64,000 bases of DNA. Origin: Pseudoalteromonas sp. CO133X. Its GTDB lineage: Bacteria > Pseudomonadota > Gammaproteobacteria > Enterobacterales > Alteromonadaceae. Each line of letters starts with the position of its first letter. The first letter of the stretch is position 1. Of the stretch, positions 58,932-64,000 are shown piece after piece. A model generated the notes under the pieces. That model saw only the letters and a program-made list of their open reading frames with translations. It did not search any database and was not told the DNA's origin. The stretch lies in NCBI GenBank assembly GCA_004208945.1, contig SGPE01000008.1:372001-436000 (forward strand), given 5' to 3'. Made by a program: the position numbers and the translations under genes.

Positions 58932-61391
58932 CCATATTTTTTTACGCTTATTCATTTCAGTTTTGAGTACCTCATCAATATCAAAATGAGTAAGCGCTTC
59001 ATCCGTAATGTCAATTACATCACCAACCCCTGCAACAGCCCAGAGTGCTTCTTCAAGGTCTTTTGCTTTATGTAGCGCATACTGGCTTACATATTTAAGC
59101 TCATTTGATAAATAGTCTATATCTGGGCGGCCGGTGCGAGACACATATAAACGAAAGATAAACACTAAATCATTTTTGAGTGCTTTTTTTATAAATAAGG
59201 TTTGTGGCTGATAGTCATCTTCACTAATACAGCGGCTGGTTATTGCTTCGTTGATTGTTGCTTTACGTGGATCAAAACGTACAAATAAAGTAAATGGTAA
59301 AGGCGGATCTTGGCGACTACGATCTTTAATCAGTGGTGTGATCACCTCTGTGATCTGATCGGTAGATAAAAAGCCATCGATCTGAGTTTGCTCATTTAGC
59401 AGGGCAAAGTTTTGTAAAAGTATATGTAATGGCGTCGGATACAAGCCAAGCCCGATCGCGCCTGCCTTAAAATGAGCGGCTTCTTTATGGAAGTACAACG
59501 GAAGCTGGCAAACACTTTTAGTCACCATGTTTCTTAGTGCTGTAGAAAGCCCTGGAATTTTTGGGGACTCTTCACAGGCGTGCAACTTATCTTTATTGTT
59601 TTCAATTAGAGCCGTAAAAAATTGAATGCCCATATGGGGTAAGTCAGTAAGACGGTGTACTTTTAAGTTAACAGTTGTTAGTGATTTGCTTATCGCCATC
59701 ACTTCATAAGCAAGGCTTGATAAGTCATGTTTTTTAGTTATTTTTTGTAAATCGGGAAGGCCTAACTTAATTACATCGCCTTTTTTAAACTCAACAGGGT
59801 TATCACACTCAATTTGTAGGCCCATGACCGATAGATCACGAGTATAACCTGAAATTAATTTGTCATTATGAGCAACAGAGACCGCTGTTTTATATAAATA
59901 GCGTTTATGAGCGCGTAAATTGACGTACTCAAGTGCGACAGGTGTAAGTGGTGGCGGTGTTTTATGTTTAGTATGACCAAACTGCTTTAATTGATTCACT
60001 AAGCGCTTGTCGAATGTACGTTGCTGGTAAGTGTGTTGCTCATACTTCGAACCAACAGCGGTTAGAATCAATAAGTACTTAACATCTTTAATAAGCCCCT
60101 GAACTCTAGGGCTTGGTGGTTTATTTAGCTTTTCGATATCTTTACCTGCACTACTCGGTAAAGATAGCGGAATATATGAATCTTCAGGGTGGCTTGGCAT
60201 TAATTGTAACTTAAAGCATTGCCAGCTCTCTTTTTGACTACCAAAACCAAAAAATAAATTGCGAATTTCAGGTTGGCTATCAAGTTCCGTTCGTGTGGCT
60301 GAGTAATAGTAAATCTTTCCAGCGACCACATGCGTAAAGGTATACAGGTACTCCTCTTTTACCGCATCGGTAGTGCTTAACAGATGACCTATGCGCTGTT
60401 GGTTTATAATGCTATATAAGCATGACAGCTTACGTTCATCACAAAAATAACGATGTATAAACGCATTATTTTCGGTTGTTAATGCTAAAGTGGGGTATAA
60501 CTTATTACCTTGTAAGCTTAAAAAAGTGTAAAGCGAGGTAACACGCGGGATATAGAATTGTTCATAGCCTTTCGAAACAACCGCATCCAAGGTGTTATCG
60601 AGGTTAATCTTGTAGCGGCGCTTATTGCCGTGAATAAAGCTTTTTAGAAAGCTATCGAATTGTTCATTATTCTCAATAAAGGTGCGTTTTAAGCGAACAT
60701 GATTGTACTCACGCGACACTTGCTCTACAGCAACAACTTCGTATTGAATGCCGTTTTTTAAACCTAACTCAAAGTCTTGTTCAAGCCCAACTAAGCGTAA
60801 ACCAATTAATTGTCCCTTGATGACTTTGTATTTAGGTGAGAGCTTGATTTTTGCGCCGCTTAGGGAGATGTCTGAAGTTGAAGCCGATATTTTGCCGCTC
60901 TTATCTAGCTCAACAGTAATTTTTATTGAGTAGTTCATGCGCTCTTCACGACGACTTTCATAAGAGGCAAATTTAATTACCTTGGCAGGTAAGTCGCCGT
61001 TATCTTCGATTGAAGAGGTATTTTCGTTTGCTTTTTTTTGCATTACTCTGTGGTTATTTTCGGTGTTCATAACCGCTTCGTATACAGCAAGCGTGTAACC
61101 ACCGTGGCGTTTAATTGCGTCTTCAAACACCTCAATGGCCATGTCGTCCATAAAATGCTGTTTGCCTTCGTGTTCGTAAGGCCTAACTTGACCGGTAACT
61201 TGACCTCGTAAATCAATAAAACGAGCCACAGGCTGAGATAAACGTGACATTTCCATTTTGATCAAAAACTGCTCTGGCTTTGTTAAGCTAGCTGTCTTTG
61301 ATTTAAATAGTTTGTCGAACTGGGGAGTGCCTAAATGTGCCTTGAGTTCTTCAACAAGGTCTTCATATTTAAGCAGTATGTCTTCAGCCAT
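58914..61391 (-). CDS. Large cyclic-di-GMP-binding protein with two PilZ domains
   Basis: 825 residues, soluble. Two PilZ signatures are visible: RREER (147-151) with DISLSG (174-179), and RAHKR (493-497) with DLSVMG (519-524). Both keep the RxxxR and D/NxSxxG residues that bind cyclic di-GMP. The N-terminal 130 residues are helical; about 240-480 and 600-825 have no recognised motif. A protein of this size with tandem PilZ units is typical of Alteromonadales and Shewanella. A receptor that couples cyclic di-GMP to surface or motility is likely; the partner is unknown. Confidence 0.85.
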   Translation of the reverse strand: MAEDILLKYEDLVEELKAHLGTPQFDKLFKSKTASLTKPEQFLIKMEMSRLSQPVARFIDLRGQVTGQVRPYEHEGKQHFMDDMAIEVFEDAIKRHGGYTLAVYEAVMNTENNHRVMQKKANENTSSIEDNGDLPAKVIKFASYESRREERMNYSIKITVELDKSGKISASTSDISLSGAKIKLSPKYKVIKGQLIGLRLVGLEQDFELGLKNGIQYEVVAVEQVSREYNHVRLKRTFIENNEQFDSFLKSFIHGNKRRYKINLDNTLDAVVSKGYEQFYIPRVTSLYTFLSLQGNKLYPTLALTTENNAFIHRYFCDERKLSCLYSIINQQRIGHLLSTTDAVKEEYLYTFTHVVAGKIYYYSATRTELDSQPEIRNLFFGFGSQKESWQCFKLQLMPSHPEDSYIPLSLPSSAGKDIEKLNKPPSPRVQGLIKDVKYLLILTAVGSKYEQHTYQQRTFDKRLVNQLKQFGHTKHKTPPPLTPVALEYVNLRAHKRYLYKTAVSVAHNDKLISGYTRDLSVMGLQIECDNPVEFKKGDVIKLGLPDLQKITKKHDLSSLAYEVMAISKSLTTVNLKVHRLTDLPHMGIQFFTALIENNKDKLHACEESPKIPGLSTALRNMVTKSVCQLPLYFHKEAAHFKAGAIGLGLYPTPLHILLQNFALLNEQTQIDGFLSTDQITEVITPLIKDRSRQDPPLPFTLFVRFDPRKATINEAITSRCISEDDYQPQTLFIKKALKNDLVFIFRLYVSRTGRPDIDYLSNELKYVSQYALHKAKDLEEALWAVAGVGDVIDITDEALTHFDIDEVLKTEMNKRKKIWLKRVI

Positions 61392-61728
61392 TTATAAAAC
61401 CATCACCGTCAATCGAAAAAAGTAGGTATACTAGCAGGCAACCACAGTGTTAAAACGCCTTGCGAACCACTTTTTATTTCATTAGTTATTGTTATAGGTA
61501 TTCGCCAAATAAATGGCAAGCACTGTAAAACTTTATTTGTAAGCAAAAACTATGCCCTAAAATATAGCGTTATTACGCAGTTAAGCGAATAAAGCCTTAA
61601 GGGAATTGATTTGAGGTACGTCCGTTGTGTGTCGTCACTAGAGATGCCGACATCTTAAATCGTTAGTTCTGTTATCTATTGTACATTTAAATACATCACA
61701 AATCAGCGACCAAAATAGGTAAAGCTCA
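61392..61728. other. 337-base intergenic region before radA
   Basis: It holds the divergent promoters for the PilZ gene and radA. No gene, repeat or strong hairpin was recognised. Confidence 0.5.
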
Positions 61729-63114
61729 ATGGCAAAATCAGCAAAAATCGAATTTGTCTGCACTGAGTGCGGCATGAACTATCAGCGTTGGCAGGGGCAA
61801 TGTAAATGCGGTGCTTGGAATACGCTGGCAGAATTTAAACCTTCAGCAGGGCAATCTAAACAGGCTGCAAGTCGCGCTGCGGTGGCAGGCTATGCGGGAG
61901 GCGCTGGTGGCGGTTCCAAAAAAATTAATGAGGTAGAAACAGCGGAAGCTGAAAAACGTCTGACTGAAATAGGCGAACTTGATCGCGTGCTTAGTGGCGG
62001 TGTAACGACAGGTTCGGTGAATATTATTTCTGGTGATCCAGGGGCAGGTAAAACGACTTTGTTGTCCGATTTAATTGCGCGTATGTCAAAATTAATGCCT
62101 TCTTTGTACTGTACTGCTGAAGAATCATTATCGCAGTTTAAAAATCGAGTTAATCGCTTGCGTTTGGATTATAACCAAGATGAGCTTTACTTACTCTCTG
62201 AAACCAGTGTTGAAGCGATTATCGAAGAGCTTGATAAAAATAAAATTAAGTTTGCTGTTATTGACTCAATTCAAGCTGTGGTAACTGAAACAGCAAACGG
62301 CAGCCCAGGTTCACCATCGCAAGTAAAAAGCGCAGCACAAGCGTTAACACAATACTGTAAGCAACATGACGTGACTATGTTTATCATTGCTCATGTTAAT
62401 AAAAATAATGAAATAGCGGGTCCGCAAACGTTAGTGCATATTGTTGATGCACTGCTGCATATAGACACTAACGACGGACAAATACGTACCTTACGTGCCA
62501 ACAAAAACCGTTTTGGTGATATTGATACGGTGGGTATTTTCAGAATGTGTGAGCGCGGTATGCTCAGTGTTGATAATCCAAGTGAGATATTTTTATCGGG
62601 TTCAAGCACTGAGTCGCCAGGTTCAGCAATCACCTGTATTCGCAAGGGGAACCGTAACCTCCTTCTAGAAATTCAATGTTTAACAACAGAAACTGAAGCC
62701 GAGTTTCCGCAACGTGTTTGCGTTGGATTGAATATGAATCGAATTAAAATGCTGACAGGTATTTTACGCAAACATACAAAAACGAAAATTTTCCATGATA
62801 CTTTTTTCAATATTGTTGGCGGTTTAAAGATAGATGAGTCAGAGACTTGTATTGACCTTGCCTTAGTCACGGCACTGTTAAGCAGCCTCAATGAATTTGT
62901 TGTGCCTAGGACAACTTGCATCATGGGGGAACTGAGCTTAAACGGTGATGTCAGACCAATAGATAGTGGCGTGCCGCGAGTAAAAGAGGCTGCACAGCAT
63001 GGTTTTACAGAGATATTTATTCCATATCGAAACTACCATAAATCAATGGAAGGTTTAGGAGCAAAAATTACACCAGTGAAAACGGTGCATGAGCTCTTGT
63101 CATTAATTAATTAG
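61729..63114 (+). CDS. radA: DNA repair protein RadA
   Basis: 461 residues (E. coli 460). An N-terminal zinc finger has Cys residues in FVCTECGMN and GQCKCGAW. The RecA-like ATPase has Walker A GDPGAGKTT and the RadA-specific KNRFGD motif. A C-terminal Lon-like domain follows (MGELSLNGDVRPIDSGVPR). RadA drives branch migration of recombination intermediates. In E. coli it follows serB; here the PilZ gene is inserted between them. Confidence 0.97.
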   Translation: MAKSAKIEFVCTECGMNYQRWQGQCKCGAWNTLAEFKPSAGQSKQAASRAAVAGYAGGAGGGSKKINEVETAEAEKRLTEIGELDRVLSGGVTTGSVNIISGDPGAGKTTLLSDLIARMSKLMPSLYCTAEESLSQFKNRVNRLRLDYNQDELYLLSETSVEAIIEELDKNKIKFAVIDSIQAVVTETANGSPGSPSQVKSAAQALTQYCKQHDVTMFIIAHVNKNNEIAGPQTLVHIVDALLHIDTNDGQIRTLRANKNRFGDIDTVGIFRMCERGMLSVDNPSEIFLSGSSTESPGSAITCIRKGNRNLLLEIQCLTTETEAEFPQRVCVGLNMNRIKMLTGILRKHTKTKIFHDTFFNIVGGLKIDESETCIDLALVTALLSSLNEFVVPRTTCIMGELSLNGDVRPIDSGVPRVKEAAQHGFTEIFIPYRNYHKSMEGLGAKITPVKTVHELLSLIN

Positions 63115-63196
63115 TGGCAATTTGATAAGCTAGGGCAGTGTTGAACCTTTAAGCTCAACACTCTCAAGAAATTAGCACCAACTTAAAGGAAATAAA

Positions 63197-64000
63197 ATGA
63201 AGAAGTTAGTAATTGCAGTTGCTGTCGCAGCTGTTGCAGGTGGCGCATATTATGCGAACTACACAGCAACACAGGAAGTGAAAAAAGTGGTTGATCAGCA
63301 AATCGCTGCACTTTCAGCTCAAAGTGGTGTTGAGGTGATGTATGACGATATTTCAGCGAGTGTATTTAGTAACAGTGTGCAGCTATCTGGCATCAAAGTT
63401 CAAAGTGTTGAAGGGGATGAGCAAGTTGCCAGTATTGATACCATTGAAGTGACAGGCTATGAGGAAGATGCCATTCCTCCACACACTGGGTTTGTAATGA
63501 CTAACTTTCGCTTTAGCGATTCTTTCTTAACGCAACTGCCACAAAGTGCCAATAGTAAACTAGCCTCTACGAGCTACAACGTAAACTCATCGCTTGATTT
63601 CAATAAAGACTCAGGTGATAGTGACTTTGCACTGAAAGTAACCGCAGCAGATGTAGCTGATGTTACGTTTAATTTAGGATTAGCCAAGTCTACCCCTTTG
63701 ATGGAAGCATCCCTTGCTATTAGCCAACAACAAAAAGCCTCTGGCGGTGCACAACCAACCCTTGAGCAGCAGCTTCAGCAGCAGTCAAAAATGATGGCTG
63801 CTATGTCAGAGTTAGAACCGCGTAGCGTTGAGTTTGCGATTGAAAACGAAGGTGAATTAAAAGCGGTAGTAGAAAGCTTTTTAGAAGCGCAAGGTATGAC
63901 ACATGAGCAATTTCAGCAAATGGTCACAATGCAGCTGCAACAGGCCCCTGTTAGCGCAGATTTAGCGACAGCGATTACTAATTTTGCCAATGGTTTATCT
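63197..64000 (+). CDS. DUF945-like exported protein (3' truncated by window edge)
   Basis: 268 codons are visible and the frame is open at the window end. AAAGGA lies eight bases before the ATG. A signal or anchor (about 1-22; VIAVAVAAVAGGAYYANYTA) precedes a repetitive beta-rich sequence (VKKVVDQQIAALSAQSGVEVMYDDISASVF cut short here) typical of DUF945/YdgA-type periplasmic proteins. The function is unknown. It lies 82 bases after radA on the same strand. Confidence 0.7.
   Translation, partial: MKKLVIAVAVAAVAGGAYYANYTATQEVKKVVDQQIAALSAQSGVEVMYDDISASVFSNSVQLSGIKVQSVEGDEQVASIDTIEVTGYEEDAIPPHTGFVMTNFRFSDSFLTQLPQSANSKLASTSYNVNSSLDFNKDSGDSDFALKVTAADVADVTFNLGLAKSTPLMEASLAISQQQKASGGAQPTLEQQLQQQSKMMAAMSELEPRSVEFAIENEGELKAVVESFLEAQGMTHEQFQQMVTMQLQQAPVSADLATAITNFANGLS

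Overview
The window looks like a chromosomal stretch of a marine gammaproteobacterium of the Alteromonadales, most likely Pseudoalteromonas or a close relative. The evidence is a low G+C, gene orders typical of that group (guaB-guaA, holD-rimI, ytjB/serB/radA, qseE/qseG/qseF), a proteobacterial dedicated sortase locus, and marine-type families (arylsulfatase, MipA/OmpV, DUF3019, DUF3581). Nearly all of it is coding. Housekeeping genes include sfsA, pepB, proB, gltX, cysE, xseA, guaB, guaA, tRNA-Trp, holD, rimI, prfC, argS, pdxH, a tatD-family gene, serB and radA.

Layout. 1-7 kb: the end of a penicillin-acylase-family gene, sfsA, pepB, a phosphoribosyltransferase, a Crp/Fnr-type regulator, a small membrane protein and an exported amidohydrolase. 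6.8-7.9 kb: four tandem genes for tiny exported EF-hand proteins. 8.2-11.5 kb: a three-gene sensor kinase / lipoprotein / sigma-54 activator operon like qseE-qseG-qseF. 12.6-18.9 kb: a complete proteobacterial dedicated sortase system, with a histidine kinase and response regulator on one strand and an OmpA-like protein, a VIT/VWA substrate ending in LPQTD and a class GN sortase on the other. 19-24 kb: an EamA transporter, proB, a diguanylate cyclase, glutaredoxin and gltX. 24-29 kb: an arylsulfatase, then a MipA/OmpV porin-like gene convergent with a DUF3019 / response regulator / kinase operon. 29.7-43 kb: DUF3581, a DEAD-box helicase, a second diguanylate cyclase, a MetF-like protein, a large M16 lipoprotein protease, cysE, xseA, guaB and guaA.

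43.1-45.9 kb is the accessory part. The last bases of guaA (GAGTGGGAGTA) are repeated exactly 2.8 kb downstream, where the copy again spells the guaA ending (Glu-Trp-Glu-stop) and is followed by a second terminator. This is the footprint of a small genomic island at the 3' end of guaA. It carries no visible integrase. It holds two integron-type gene cassettes with attC sites, both in minus orientation and both with unknown products, plus two very small genes. A cassette cluster without an integron integrase (a CALIN), sitting inside a minimal guaA island, is the most unusual thing in the window.

46-64 kb returns to conserved chromosome: a flavin monooxygenase with a divergent LysR gene, tRNA-Trp, holD-rimI, a large hybrid kinase, prfC, argS, a palindromic intergenic repeat, pdxH, a TatD hydrolase, ytjB, serB, a two-PilZ-domain protein, radA and the start of a DUF945-like gene that runs off the end. 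Two diguanylate cyclases and the PilZ protein indicate active cyclic-di-GMP signalling. Four two-component systems of different kinds indicate strong investment in envelope sensing.
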